From NCBI GenBank assembly GCA_910586995.1, contig CAJUKZ010000004.1:133087-197086 (forward strand): 64,000 bases of DNA. The letters run 5' to 3'. Shown here one piece after another: positions 34,643-44,209 of the stretch. Source of the stretch: an uncultured Muribaculaceae bacterium. GTDB lineage: Bacteria; Bacteroidota; Bacteroidia; Bacteroidales; Muribaculaceae. The notes under the pieces are model-generated. The model saw only the letters and a program-made list of their open reading frames with translations, made no database searches and was not told the DNA's origin. Position 1 is the first letter of the stretch. Every line of letters starts with the position of its first letter. A program made the translations under genes and the position numbers.

Positions 34643-35218
34643 ATGAAACAATACTGGAGACCAGGAACAATGCTGAATCCGCTGCCTGCGGTGATCGTAT
34701 CGTGTGGCTCCACCTTAAAAAACCGCAATCTGATAACCGTGGCCTGGACCGGGACAATATGTTCCGATCCGGCCATGTGCTTTATATCTGTGAGGCCATC
34801 ACGCTACAGCCATAGTATTCTGATGGAAGAAATGGAATTCACCATTAATCTTACAACGGCATCTATGGCAAAGGCGACAGACTGGTGCGGTGTAAGGTCG
34901 GGACGCGACTATGACAAATGGAAAGAATGCGGACTGACTCCTGTCGAGGGTGTGAAAGTCGGATGCTGGTATGTAGACGAATCTCCAGTTGCAATCGAGT
35001 GTCGCGTAAAGCAGGTAATGCATCTTGGCACGCACGACATGTTCCTGGCAGAAGTAGTCAATGTAATTGCTGATGAGTCATTTATTGACCAAAAGACAGG
35101 TGCACTGGACTTGACCAAAGCCGATCTGATGACGTATTGTCACGGTCATTATCATGCTCTCGGGCGTGAATTGGGACACTTCGGCTTTTCAGTCCGTAAG
35201 AAAAAACAGAAAAAATAA
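34643..35218 (+). CDS. Flavin reductase-like domain protein
   Basis: 191 residues of the FMN-binding split-barrel type. It begins MKQYWRPGTMLNPLPAVIVSCG and has ITVAWTGTICSDPAMCFISVRPSRYS, where FMN phosphate binding is expected, and EFTINLTTASMAKATDWCG. A basic tail (VRKKKQKK) ends it. The family reduces free flavin with NAD(P)H or carries bound FMN. It lies 22 bases after pyrI and may ride on that operon. Confidence 0.92.
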   Translation: MKQYWRPGTMLNPLPAVIVSCGSTLKNRNLITVAWTGTICSDPAMCFISVRPSRYSHSILMEEMEFTINLTTASMAKATDWCGVRSGRDYDKWKECGLTPVEGVKVGCWYVDESPVAIECRVKQVMHLGTHDMFLAEVVNVIADESFIDQKTGALDLTKADLMTYCHGHYHALGRELGHFGFSVRKKKQKK

Positions 35219-35247
35219 ACTGTTCATATACACATAATTTATCATTC

Positions 35248-36528
35248 ATGGAAAGAGACAATCTGATTTTTGACACAATTTTCCACGAGAATGTGCGTCA
35301 GCACAAAGGTATCGAACTTATCGCTTCAGAAAACTTCGTAAGTGAGCAAGTAATGGAGGCAATGGGTTCTTGCCTTACCAACAAATACGCAGAAGGTTAT
35401 CCCGGCCACCGTTACTATGGCGGTTGTCAGGTAGTGGACCGCGTAGAGAGCATCGCCATTGAGCGTGTCTGCAAACTATTCGGTGCAGAATATGCCAATG
35501 TACAGCCACACTCCGGAGCGCAGGCAAATATGGCTGTATTCATGGCCTGTCTTCAGCCTGGAGATAAATTCCTCGGACTGAATCTGTCGCATGGAGGTCA
35601 TCTCTCTCATGGAAGTCCAGTAAACTTCTCAGGACTTATGTTTGAAGCTCTGGAGTATAATGTAAAGGAGGATACCGGTCTGATCGACTATGAGCAGATG
35701 GAAGAAGTGGCACGCCGTGAGCGCCCGAAACTGATCATCGGCGGAGCAAGCGCCTATTCCCGTGAATGGGATTATGCCCGTATGCGTCGCCTTGCCGACG
35801 AGATCGGAGCTATACTTATGATTGATATGGCACACCCGGCCGGCCTTATAGCTGCCGGACTGCTTGACAATCCTGTAAAGTATGCACATATCGTGACATC
35901 TACAACACATAAGACCCTGCGCGGACCACGTGGAGGCATCATCCTTATGGGCAAAGACTTCGATAATCCCTGGGGCAAGACTACTCCGAAAGGCGTGATA
36001 AAGAAAATGTCGGCTATTCTCGACTCTGCCGTGTTCCCGGGTGTACAGGGTGGACCGCTCGAGCATGTAATCGCAGCCAAGGCCGTTGCTTTCGGAGAAG
36101 CACTTCAGCCTGCATTCCGCGAATATCAGATTCAGGTTAAGAAGAATGCTGCAGCATTGGCAGAAGCGATGCTCAAGAGAGGCTATAAGATTGTTTCCGG
36201 TGGTACAGACAACCACTGCATTCTTGTTGACCTACGTACAAAATTCCCTGACCTTACAGGTAAAGTTGCAGAAAAGGTTCTTGTCGATGCTGACATAACT
36301 GCCAATAAGAATATGGTTCCTTTCGACAGCCGTTCTCCTTTCCAGACCTCCGGAATACGTCTTGGCACACCTGCCATCACGACACGCGGAGTGAAGGAAG
36401 ACTTCATGGAGACTATAGCCGGACTTATAGACCGTGTGCTCTCCAATCCTGACAATACAGAGGAGATAGCAGCCGTACGCGCGGAAGTGAATGCGCTTAT
36501 GGAGAACTACCCTATTTTCGCATATTGA
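35248..36528 (+). CDS. glyA: Serine hydroxymethyltransferase
   Basis: 426 residues. It converts serine and tetrahydrofolate to glycine and methylene-THF with PLP. Visible are IELIASENFVSEQVMEA, YAEGYPGHRYYGGC, LSHGGHLSHG, the Asp of MIDMAHPAGL, and the PLP-lysine motif TTHKTLRGPRGG. Length is normal. It is followed by a strong hairpin at 36536, so the transcript probably ends there. Confidence 0.98.
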   Translation: MERDNLIFDTIFHENVRQHKGIELIASENFVSEQVMEAMGSCLTNKYAEGYPGHRYYGGCQVVDRVESIAIERVCKLFGAEYANVQPHSGAQANMAVFMACLQPGDKFLGLNLSHGGHLSHGSPVNFSGLMFEALEYNVKEDTGLIDYEQMEEVARRERPKLIIGGASAYSREWDYARMRRLADEIGAILMIDMAHPAGLIAAGLLDNPVKYAHIVTSTTHKTLRGPRGGIILMGKDFDNPWGKTTPKGVIKKMSAILDSAVFPGVQGGPLEHVIAAKAVAFGEALQPAFREYQIQVKKNAAALAEAMLKRGYKIVSGGTDNHCILVDLRTKFPDLTGKVAEKVLVDADITANKNMVPFDSRSPFQTSGIRLGTPAITTRGVKEDFMETIAGLIDRVLSNPDNTEEIAAVRAEVNALMENYPIFAY

Positions 36529-36535
36529 TCTTATT

Positions 36536-36570
36536 GGATCACCGTTGGTGGAAAAGGCCAACGGTGATCC
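36536..36570 (+). terminator. glyA downstream hairpin
   Basis: GGATCACCGTTGG (36536-36548) pairs perfectly over 13 bp with CCAACGGTGATCC (36558-36570), with a 9-base loop. It lies 8 bases past the stop. No U-run follows, so it may stabilise the 3' end as well as terminate. Confidence 0.7.
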
Positions 36571-36639
36571 ATTCCTACTCTCCCTCTCACCCTCCACTTT
36601 TCATACTTATATTTCTTAACCATCAAAATTCAATTTATT

Positions 36640-38475
36640 ATGAAGCTAAACCACAGGGCCGCAATCCTGTGGGTAACACTTGCGTCTGCTTTTTCAGGAA
36701 TGCATGCACAGAACTATGCATGGCCGGAAGAATATGAAGGCGTGATGCTACAGGGATTCTACTGGGACTCATACAATGACACCCGGTGGACGCGGCTTAC
36801 TAATCAGGCAGACGAACTGTCTAAGTTCTTTTCGTTAATATGGATACCCAACAGTGGTTATTCCGGTAGCGGCAACAATATGGGTTATACTCCGCAGTAT
36901 TGGTTTTCAAACCACAATAGTTCTTTTGGTTCAGAAGAAGAACTGCGGGCTATGATTTCCAAATACAAGGAACTCGGCACAGGCATTATAGCAGATGTTG
37001 TGATCAACCATCGCAACGGTGTAAGTAATTGGACGGACTTCCCCACCGAGACATGGCACGGGCAGACATGGCATATCGGTACGGATGGTATTTGCTCCAC
37101 AGACGAGGTCAGAAATGCAGCAGGTCAGGCAAAACCGACTGGCGCGCCTGATACCGGTGAGGATTTCGATGGAGCACGTGATCTTGACCATACCAATGCT
37201 AACGTTCAGAACAATTGCAAAAATTATTGTCTTTTCCTGCTTAACGAGCTTGGCTACACTGGCTTCCGTTACGACATGACCAAAGGATATTCAGGAGAAT
37301 ATACAAAAATATACAACGAATACTCCAAACCTGCATTCTCAGTGGGTGAATATTGGGATGGTTCGTACGATGCTGTCGCTGCATGGATAGAAGCAACGGG
37401 AAAACAATCGGCTGCATTTGATTTTCCATTTAAGTATGCCGTAAACAAAGCGTTCTCATCAGGAGATCTTACAGAATTGACGTGGAAAGCTCCAGGAGGC
37501 AATCTGCAACCTGCCGGACTCATACATTTCGGATATCCACAGTATGCCGTAACCTTCATCGACAATCACGACACATACCGGGATTCAAATGCATTCACAG
37601 GCAATGTTGCAGCCGCTAATGCATTCATGCTATGTTCGCCGGGTACACCCTGCGTTTTTCTTCCGCACTATAAAACCTACCGTAAAGAGATTCAACAACT
37701 TGTCAATGTAAGAAATTCTGTAGGGCTACACAATCTGAGTGCAGTGGATGTGCTTACATCAAACAAGAACTGCTACATGGCAAGAGTCCAGGGAAAATAT
37801 GGAGAACTGGTCGTACGTATAGGTACATCGGAGGAGTCTCCATCAGGCTATGGAGACTCAGACATAGTGGCTTCCGGTGACAGTTATTGCATATGGAGCA
37901 AGACCGAGATAAAAGGCGAAATTATAGATACTGAAGATCCATTGCCAGCCGACATGCCATCGAAGTTATATCTAATAGGCAATATAGAGGGATCGCATTG
38001 GTCGACAAGTTCACCTATAGAAATGGTACTGGAAGGTAATACATATTATGCCCGTAACATAACTCTCAGCGCTGCAGCCGGTGAGACCAACGCGTTTTTC
38101 AGCTTTATAACCGCCAAAGGTTCTGACTGGAATGCGGTGAATGGCTCAGATAGATATGGCGCAGCAACAACAAACGCCCCCATAAGCATCGGCAATCCAT
38201 CTGATATGGTGAAGTATCCTGTAAACATAAACGCATCTGCCGCAGCATCATGGGCAGTTGCCCCGGGGAAATACGACATCTCCGCATCATTCGACAACAT
38301 GAAAGTAGGTGTATATAGCGCAGGATCAACCGGTATCACTGATATTATACCGGACGAATCTATTGAGGCTGAATACTATAACATTCAGGGTATCCGCGTA
38401 CATAATCCTTCGGTGCGACCGGGAATATATATCGTCAGGAAAGGAAGGACTGTAAGCAAAGAGATTATTAAATAA
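36640..38475 (+). CDS. Secreted GH13 alpha-amylase with C-terminal starch-binding-like domain
   Basis: 611 residues with a signal peptide ending near GMHAQ (residue ~24). The GH13 catalytic barrel (~30-430) has INHRNG (region I), the nucleophile in FRYDMTKGY, the acid/base Glu in FSVGEYWDG and the transition-state Asp in FIDNHDT. A SusE/SusF-like module (~445-570) begins PSKLYLIGNIEGSHW. The last ~35 residues (EYYNIQGIRV...PGIYIVRKGR) are the C-terminal tail common on secreted Bacteroidetes proteins. It digests starch or related alpha-glucans outside the cytosol. No susCD pair is near. Confidence 0.95.
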   Translation: MKLNHRAAILWVTLASAFSGMHAQNYAWPEEYEGVMLQGFYWDSYNDTRWTRLTNQADELSKFFSLIWIPNSGYSGSGNNMGYTPQYWFSNHNSSFGSEEELRAMISKYKELGTGIIADVVINHRNGVSNWTDFPTETWHGQTWHIGTDGICSTDEVRNAAGQAKPTGAPDTGEDFDGARDLDHTNANVQNNCKNYCLFLLNELGYTGFRYDMTKGYSGEYTKIYNEYSKPAFSVGEYWDGSYDAVAAWIEATGKQSAAFDFPFKYAVNKAFSSGDLTELTWKAPGGNLQPAGLIHFGYPQYAVTFIDNHDTYRDSNAFTGNVAAANAFMLCSPGTPCVFLPHYKTYRKEIQQLVNVRNSVGLHNLSAVDVLTSNKNCYMARVQGKYGELVVRIGTSEESPSGYGDSDIVASGDSYCIWSKTEIKGEIIDTEDPLPADMPSKLYLIGNIEGSHWSTSSPIEMVLEGNTYYARNITLSAAAGETNAFFSFITAKGSDWNAVNGSDRYGAATTNAPISIGNPSDMVKYPVNINASAAASWAVAPGKYDISASFDNMKVGVYSAGSTGITDIIPDESIEAEYYNIQGIRVHNPSVRPGIYIVRKGRTVSKEIIK

Positions 38476-38494
38476 CAATAGTTCAAACCTATAC

Positions 38495-38769
38495 GAAAAA
38501 GAGGCAACGCTAATTAAAACGTTGCCTCTTTTCTATAATTGCCACATCAAAGGATGCGATGAAACTCCGAAAGACAGGATTTGAGCGCTCGCCGACCTTT
38601 GTAATCCGCCTGGTCGCTAAGACACCCCTTGCAGGGTCGGGGCCCGCCATTAGCCAGCTAAGCTTGTCTCGGTATTTCATTAGAATTTGATGAGTTTCCC
38701 AATCTACTTTGATGTGGTAAATCTTAATTCAGTATTTATATCCGGCATCTCTCTTGATGCTTTGTAATA
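38495..38769 (-). ncRNA. Candidate structured small RNA, about 270 nt, class unknown
   Basis: No protein frame is credible between the amylase stop and the Crp-like gene. On the minus strand a full promoter (38776-38807) and the intrinsic terminator at 38497-38532 frame about 270 nt. Within it a compact fold is visible. An outer stem GAAACTC/GAGTTTC and then CCGAGAC/GTCTTTCGG close a GC-rich domain holding CGACC/GGTCG, GGATT/AATCC and small hairpins such as TTAG-CTGG-CTAA. The D-arm-like GCTTAGCTGGCTAATGGC recalls a tRNA, but no T arm or CCA end follows. I see no RNase P, SRP, tmRNA or known riboswitch core, and 6S RNA cannot be excluded. The 5' end is estimated from the promoter. Confidence 0.6.
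38497..38532. terminator. Bidirectional terminator
   Basis: AAAAGAGGCAACG (38497-38509) pairs with CGTTGCCTCTTTT (38520-38532), with a 10-base loop. It ends in a U-run on both strands. It serves the amylase gene on the plus strand and the candidate ncRNA on the minus strand. Confidence 0.9.
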
Positions 38770-38775
38770 GTAACA

Positions 38776-38807
38776 CAAAGATAGTTCGGGAAGTTCAAAT
38801 ATGCAAA
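38776..38807 (-). promoter_or_regulatory. Strong promoter of the candidate ncRNA
   Basis: On the minus strand TTTG (complement of CAAA at 38804-38807) and TATCTTTG (complement of 38776-38783) are exactly 20 bases apart. This is the optimal Bacteroidetes arrangement, and no protein gene lies downstream. Confidence 0.75.
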
Positions 38808-38857
38808 TATTATAAAGAATTTTATGTGCAAGACCGAGTTTTTTCGAAAAAAACGCT

Positions 38858-38885
38858 TTTGTCTATAAAAAAAGAATTATTTTTG
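38858..38885 (+). promoter_or_regulatory. Candidate promoter of the Crp-like regulator gene
   Basis: TATTTTTG at 38878-38885 matches the -7 consensus. A TTTG at 38858-38861 is only 16 bases upstream, shorter than usual. The start codon follows 41 bases later. Confidence 0.5.
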
Positions 38886-38926
38886 TGTTTTAAAACATAA
38901 TTACAGGACATTGGATCTGAATACGA

Positions 38927-39625
38927 ATGATAAAGCAGGCTCTTGAGAAAGTGATTAGTGAGGATATGGCCGACATATGGTCTATCCTTGACGGTGATGA
39001 GAAGCGTCGCATAATCGACAGTTTCACTATACACAATTTCAAGAAAAACCAGATTATATACGCCGAGAATGAAGAACCTGAGTATCTTTGGTGTCTACTC
39101 AAAGGAAAGGTAAAGCTATTCAAGGAAGGTATCGGCGGTCGGGCTCAGATAGTACGTCTTATCCGTCCGGTACAATATTTTGGCTACCGTGCCTATTTCG
39201 CACGTGAGCCATATGTGTCTTCTGCCGGTGCATTCGAGGCATCAGTTCTCGGATCACTTCCTATGTCTCTTGTCGAGGATCTGATACGCAACAATATGAA
39301 TCTTGCGTTCTTCTTCATCCACGAACTGTCGAGAAACTTGGGCGATTCAGATACCCGTACAGTAAATCTCACCCAGAAACACATACGCGGTCGTCTGGCC
39401 GAAGCAATAATGGTGCTGCTTGACAGCTATGGTTACGAATCAGATAGCCAGACGCTGAATATCTATATGTCGCGCGAGGATCTTGCCAATCTGTCCAATA
39501 TGACAACGTCCAATGCAATACGAACACTCTCGGGATTTGTGAATGATAAACTTATAATAGTGGACGGTCGTCGTATAAAGATCCTAAACGAGCCTGCGCT
39601 ACGCAAAATCAGCAAGTACGGATGA
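38927..39625 (+). CDS. Crp/Fnr-family transcriptional regulator
   Basis: 232 residues. An N-terminal cyclic-nucleotide-binding fold (~20-135) includes FKKNQIIYAENEEPEYLWCLLKGKVKLF. A long dimer helix (~135-160) leads to the C-terminal Crp-type helix-turn-helix (~165-215) with MSREDLANLSNMTTSNAIRTLSGF. No N-terminal four-Cys iron-sulfur motif is present, so it is not a classical Fnr oxygen sensor. The effector is unknown. It converges on menE, overlapping its end by 17 bases. Confidence 0.94.
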   Translation: MIKQALEKVISEDMADIWSILDGDEKRRIIDSFTIHNFKKNQIIYAENEEPEYLWCLLKGKVKLFKEGIGGRAQIVRLIRPVQYFGYRAYFAREPYVSSAGAFEASVLGSLPMSLVEDLIRNNMNLAFFFIHELSRNLGDSDTRTVNLTQKHIRGRLAEAIMVLLDSYGYESDSQTLNIYMSREDLANLSNMTTSNAIRTLSGFVNDKLIIVDGRRIKILNEPALRKISKYG

Positions 39626-40595
39626 TGTTCCGGCTCCGTATGAGCTTCCCTGAAGAAGTCCGGTCTATGACGTCTACTGCAATTACTATTTTAGGCAGTT
39701 CATATCTGCTGAGCAGCGGTCGGCATGCCTCCATTAATTCTTTATCAGAGACGACTTTTCCTGACACTTTCTCGTATACAAGTGTGACGGCTTCACCCCA
39801 TACCGAATCAGGTGTCGATGTGATATAGAACGGAGTATTCATTACCGATTCGATTTTGCGTTCTATTTCCTCGGGATAAAGTTTTACACCTCCTGAATTG
39901 ATTACGAAGTCGCGACGCCCGCGCCATATGAATGTCCTGTTATCTATAAGATCGACAACATCATTAGTCTGCAAAGACTTCCACGAATAATCATGCGATT
40001 GTATAGTCAGACTGTTGTCCTTATCGACCGAAAAAACGATACCTGGCATTGCTGTATATACATTACAGCCAAGTTTACGCAAAGCTACATGGCTGCATGT
40101 CTCAGTCATACCGTATGATGCATAGGCATTGAATCCGGCATCGATCACGGCTCGTTCTACTTCTGCAGGAATAGCGCCTCCTCCAATCAGCAAATTACGC
40201 ACCATCGAAGGATAACGAGGTGAAGACAGCAAATGATGCAGTTGCGCAGGTACTACCGGAACAAGGTCAAATACAGCAGGATATGGTTCATCCGAGATTG
40301 GAGTCATGGATGGTTTTTCCACGTACAGATCGCATCCAGCCAACTCAGCTCTCACGATCATCATCTTGCCTGCTATATAGTCGTGCGACAACGGCATCAA
40401 CATGGTGCTGCGTGAGGTTATACAAAAAAATTTGTTCGTAGCACGTGCACTGACAGTCATATCGGATTTGGCAAGCATTATCCTCTTTGGCGTGCCCGTC
40501 GAACCGGAAGTATGCGCCTCAATAAATGCTGTATCAGGAGATCGCCATTCCTTCAGGAAGGCATCCACTCCACTGCTGTCTCCATGAACTGTCAT
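39609..40595 (-). CDS. menE: o-Succinylbenzoate-CoA ligase
   Basis: 328 residues from the ATG at 40595, which forms an ATGA overlap with the menC stop. A frame to 40625 exists but is less likely. The AMP-binding motif HTSGSTGTPKRI is near the N-terminus, followed by YGMTETCSHVAL, the acyl-adenylate hinge GRRDFVINSGGVKLYPEEIE and the catalytic C-terminal lysine in RTSSGKLIRS. It activates o-succinylbenzoate in menaquinone synthesis. It is shorter than the E. coli enzyme because the N-terminal region is reduced, as often seen in Bacteroidetes. Confidence 0.93.
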   Translation of the reverse strand: MTVHGDSSGVDAFLKEWRSPDTAFIEAHTSGSTGTPKRIMLAKSDMTVSARATNKFFCITSRSTMLMPLSHDYIAGKMMIVRAELAGCDLYVEKPSMTPISDEPYPAVFDLVPVVPAQLHHLLSSPRYPSMVRNLLIGGGAIPAEVERAVIDAGFNAYASYGMTETCSHVALRKLGCNVYTAMPGIVFSVDKDNSLTIQSHDYSWKSLQTNDVVDLIDNRTFIWRGRRDFVINSGGVKLYPEEIERKIESVMNTPFYITSTPDSVWGEAVTLVYEKVSGKVVSDKELMEACRPLLSRYELPKIVIAVDVIDRTSSGKLIRSRNIIRTC

Positions 40596-41644
40596 TGCCA
40601 TTGCAGCGTGTCGGGAATTTGCCACTCTGCATGCGGATCTACTGATATGCGATCGGCAGACAGCCGCAGAGGCGATATTATATTATTGGAATATAACGCG
40701 CCAGTTCCAAGGCCCTGTGGCATTTCGGGATTGAATGACGCTACCCACTGGGCTATGGCATTAAGGCCAATATCAGACTCCATCGCAGATGTGGCCCACC
40801 ATCCGGCATCTCTCTGCCTTGCTAGTGAGATCCAACGGTTTGAAGCCTGAAAGCCACCGCAAAGTGCCGGCTTGAGAATAACATACTGCGGCATTATGGC
40901 ATCGAGCAGACGTGCCTGATCATCGTATCGTCTTGCGCCAATAAGTTCTTCATCAAGGGCCACCGGAATCGGGGAGTTTCGGCAAATATCGCGCATAGCG
41001 CTGAGTTGGCCTGCCTTAATAGGCTGCTCAATGGAATGAATGTCGTAGCGAGCGAGCTTATCCAGAACATTCAAAGCCTGCCTCGGCGAAAATGCGCCGT
41101 TGGCATCAAGCCTGAGTTCAACCTTAGATGCATTCCAAGCCGAACGCACATACGCGAGCAGTTCGAGTTCGCGGTCAAAGTCTATAGCCCCAATCTTAAT
41201 CTTCACGCATCTGAAGCCGAGATTAAGTTTCTCCTGAAGCCTCTGCATCATTAGATCAGCAGAACCCATCCATACGAGGCCGTTGATTACAAGCTCACTT
41301 TGGCCATCAGCCCATTTGCCCGGATAAATGACTCTCCTGCCACCGTTCCGCAGATCCTGCATGGCTGTCTCAAGACCAAACGCGATCGAACTCATTCCGA
41401 TATCCTCCGGATCAGTGACATGCACTATGTCGCGGCATACGCGCTGAAGCCTCAGTTCATAATCACTGCGATCATCAGCACTTAATCCGCGAAAAAGCGC
41501 ACATTCACCTATTCCGAATATTTCAGGTTCCGAGTCATCGAACACCTTTATGAAATAGGTATCCTTGTGGTGCATGGCTGATCTCGAAGTCCTCGCCTCA
41601 AAGCGAAGGTCAAGACGATATTTGCAATATTGAGCCTGTAGCAT
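40592..41644 (-). CDS. menC: o-Succinylbenzoate synthase
   Basis: 350 residues of the enolase superfamily. It dehydrates SHCHC to o-succinylbenzoate. Catalytic pattern: the KxK motif in VKIKIG, metal ligands in LRLDANGAF, IEQP and ALDEEL, and the second lysine in ILKPALCGG. Its ATG overlaps the menB stop by one base (TGATG), so translation is probably coupled. Confidence 0.95.
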   Translation of the reverse strand: MLQAQYCKYRLDLRFEARTSRSAMHHKDTYFIKVFDDSEPEIFGIGECALFRGLSADDRSDYELRLQRVCRDIVHVTDPEDIGMSSIAFGLETAMQDLRNGGRRVIYPGKWADGQSELVINGLVWMGSADLMMQRLQEKLNLGFRCVKIKIGAIDFDRELELLAYVRSAWNASKVELRLDANGAFSPRQALNVLDKLARYDIHSIEQPIKAGQLSAMRDICRNSPIPVALDEELIGARRYDDQARLLDAIMPQYVILKPALCGGFQASNRWISLARQRDAGWWATSAMESDIGLNAIAQWVASFNPEMPQGLGTGALYSNNIISPLRLSADRISVDPHAEWQIPDTLQWQ

Positions 41645-42459
41645 CAGGGGAACATCGGATATTGGTCAAAATCAGGGTCACGCTTCTCAAGGAAAGCATT
41701 TTTGCCTTCCTGCGCCTCATCCATAAGATAATACATGAGAGTGGCATCTCCGGCCAATTCCATGATACCTGCCTGGCCATCAAGTTCGGCGTTCAGGCCT
41801 CGTTTTATCATACGTATGGCGAACGGACTGCGCATCATTATAGTCCTGCACCAGTCCACAACCTCGTCTTCCAGTTGGTCGAACGGTACAACTTTGTTTA
41901 CCATACCCATCTGCAGGGCTTCCTCGGCAGTATACTGCCGGCACAAGTACCAGATTTCCCTGGCTTTCTTCTGCCCTACACAGCGAGCAAGATAAGATGC
42001 CCCGAATCCGGCATCGAAACTACCGACTTTGGGGCCGGTCTGTCCGAAGCGTGCGTTATCGGAAGCTATGGAAAGATCGCAGACAACGTTAAGCACATTT
42101 CCTCCACCGATGGCATATCCGTTGACCATCGCTATTACCGGTTTGGGTATAGATCTTATTACACGGTGAATGTCGAGGACGTTGAGACGCGGCACGCCAT
42201 TTGAGTCACTATATCCACCACGGGTCTTATAGTGCTGATCTCCACCTGAACAGAATGCCTTGTCGCCGGCTCCTGTCAGCACGATCACGCGCACCGATGA
42301 ATTTTCGCGGCAATATGCCAAAGCATCAAGAATCTCCGAATTAGTTAGTGGCCGGAATGCGTTGTAGACTTCCGGGCGGTTGATGGTGATCTTGGCTATT
42401 CCTTCGAAGCTTTCGAACAAAATATCTGTATACTCTTTGATGGTTTTCCAATTACGCAT
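41644..42459 (-). CDS. menB: 1,4-Dihydroxy-2-naphthoyl-CoA synthase
   Basis: 271 residues of the crotonase fold. It closes the naphthoquinol ring from o-succinylbenzoyl-CoA. NRPEVYNAFRP, FCSGGDQ, the oxyanion loop MVNGYAIGGGNVL and KVGSFDAGFGASYLAR match MenB, including the Gly-Ser-Phe-Asp segment characteristic of this enzyme among enoyl-CoA hydratases. Its start lies 13 bases after the menD stop. Confidence 0.97.
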   Translation of the reverse strand: MRNWKTIKEYTDILFESFEGIAKITINRPEVYNAFRPLTNSEILDALAYCRENSSVRVIVLTGAGDKAFCSGGDQHYKTRGGYSDSNGVPRLNVLDIHRVIRSIPKPVIAMVNGYAIGGGNVLNVVCDLSIASDNARFGQTGPKVGSFDAGFGASYLARCVGQKKAREIWYLCRQYTAEEALQMGMVNKVVPFDQLEDEVVDWCRTIMMRSPFAIRMIKRGLNAELDGQAGIMELAGDATLMYYLMDEAQEGKNAFLEKRDPDFDQYPMFP

Positions 42460-42471
42460 GATATACGATTA

Positions 42472-44202
42472 TTATGATTGTGTATCTTTGATTTTTACTG
42501 AAAAATATTCCCGCAAGGTATCAGCGGATTCCTGGCCGGGGGTTATTATGTTCATTATGGCAGGGCGTGAAGACTTGCTGTTGAAGAACTTATCTGCAAC
42601 AGCTTCGAAATCCTCAGCAGAGGACACCTCGCAATATCCGAAACCGAAAGCCTCGGCAAGCGACGCAAGTGGCAACCTCACATCTCCGACAAAATATCTT
42701 TCAAGTTCTGCCAGTCCGGAAGTGCTGCGTATGAAGCGGAATATGCCTCCGCCTCCGTTATTAAGGACTACTATACGGAAATCTGCAGGTATGTCAGGGA
42801 CTGCAAGTGCCCCCATATCATATTGCGCGCTCATATCACCGGTGACAAGGACAGTAGGTCCGGAATATGCTTTAGCAGCGCCTATGGCTGTAGACGTGCA
42901 TCCGTCTATTCCGCTCACGCCGCGGTTACAATCTATGCGGTGTATATGTCCATTGTTGAAAAGCTGCGCATAGCGCACGGCTGTGCCGTTAGAAAGCTGC
43001 AAGTTATAGGCCGACGGGATAGAAGCCATCACAAGCTCCATTGCTTTAAGATCGGTCCAACCGACTTTATCGCAGAAATTGTATTTAGCTAATGCTGCTT
43101 CTGCTGCGTATACTCTCCATCGTTGCCCGTAGTCTGACGTTGGTACTGATAATGCCGAAGCAACTCTTACAAGGCCGTGGAAGAAAACTTCAGCCGGCAT
43201 GTCGACCCGCATTTCAAGGCATCGGAAACAATCTACTGCATGATCACTTACACCCACGTGCCAATGACGCACAATACCTCTGGCTGCTCCTCCGCGCAGC
43301 CACTGCTTCACGAAACGGGAAAGCAACGAACCTCCGAATGTAATGACGATATCCGGCATCATTTCTTCCAGCATTTCGTCGGTCATAGCTGAGAGTGTAG
43401 CATCTACGGCAGGAACAACGTTTGCTCCGGATGGCAGATGCACATTGCTCTGAGCCTCCGTCATTACAGCTATATTATTCAATGATGCAAGTCGTCCAAG
43501 CAGGGAATTGATCCGGGAGGAAGGTTGCCCGAATCCTGCGATTATGAGTATCTTTCCACCCTCGGATAAACTTTTTGCAATAGGTTCGGCGATATTCACA
43601 GGTAAATCGGAGTGGGCGCGAAGCACATTGATAGCACGCACATTCTCAGTCTCTGGGCACGACATACGATCAAGCGGTTCATCGATCTGGACATTAAGAT
43701 GCACGGGGCCGCAGGCATCGGCAACAGCAGTAGCGATGCAGTCGTTTACTGTGCGGTTGACAAGCCAACGCAGATTAGGTGTAGATGTGAAAGCCGGGAG
43801 ATTATAGCTACCTTTTACAATATTATCAAGAGCCTTGTATTGACGTAACGTCTGGGAATCATCCTGATCAATCCACTCGGCAGGCCTATCGGCAGAGATG
43901 ACAATCAGCGGAACGTGCCGGTAGTATGCTTCCGCAACTGCAGGAGCAAGATTGAGCAGTGCTGTGCCTGAAGTACACATCACAGCCACTGGCTCAGACG
44001 CAATTAACGCCATCCCAAGAGCGACAAATCCGGCAGTGCGTTCATCTATCACAACTTCAACATTGAAGACTCCGAGTCTATTGATTGCGACAGACAATGG
44101 TGCATTGCGCGAACCCGGAGAAACAACTACCCTGCGCACGCCATGTGCATGCAACAGACGGGCTATCTCGACACAAGATTCATTTGAGGTGGTCTCGTAC
44201 AT
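42472..44202 (-). CDS. menD: SEPHCHC synthase
   Basis: 576 residues, ThDP-dependent. It joins 2-oxoglutarate and isochorismate. The N-terminal Pyr domain has RRVVVSPGSRNAPLSVAI and MCTSGTALLNLAPAVAEAYY with PLIVISADRP. The C-terminal ThDP-binding motif runs from GDMSAQYDMGALA to VVLNNGGGGIFRF. Full length. The gene starts 7 bases after the DJ-1/PfpI gene stop. Confidence 0.97.
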   Translation of the reverse strand: MYETTSNESCVEIARLLHAHGVRRVVVSPGSRNAPLSVAINRLGVFNVEVVIDERTAGFVALGMALIASEPVAVMCTSGTALLNLAPAVAEAYYRHVPLIVISADRPAEWIDQDDSQTLRQYKALDNIVKGSYNLPAFTSTPNLRWLVNRTVNDCIATAVADACGPVHLNVQIDEPLDRMSCPETENVRAINVLRAHSDLPVNIAEPIAKSLSEGGKILIIAGFGQPSSRINSLLGRLASLNNIAVMTEAQSNVHLPSGANVVPAVDATLSAMTDEMLEEMMPDIVITFGGSLLSRFVKQWLRGGAARGIVRHWHVGVSDHAVDCFRCLEMRVDMPAEVFFHGLVRVASALSVPTSDYGQRWRVYAAEAALAKYNFCDKVGWTDLKAMELVMASIPSAYNLQLSNGTAVRYAQLFNNGHIHRIDCNRGVSGIDGCTSTAIGAAKAYSGPTVLVTGDMSAQYDMGALAVPDIPADFRIVVLNNGGGGIFRFIRSTSGLAELERYFVGDVRLPLASLAEAFGFGYCEVSSAEDFEAVADKFFNSKSSRPAIMNIITPGQESADTLREYFSVKIKDTQS

Positions 44203-44209
44203 AAACCCA

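Noticed and set aside
38540..38700. A tRNA in the GC-rich core of the candidate ncRNA
   Set aside because: A D-arm-like stretch is present on the minus strand, but no 5-bp T stem, 7-base anticodon loop or matching acceptor can be formed together.
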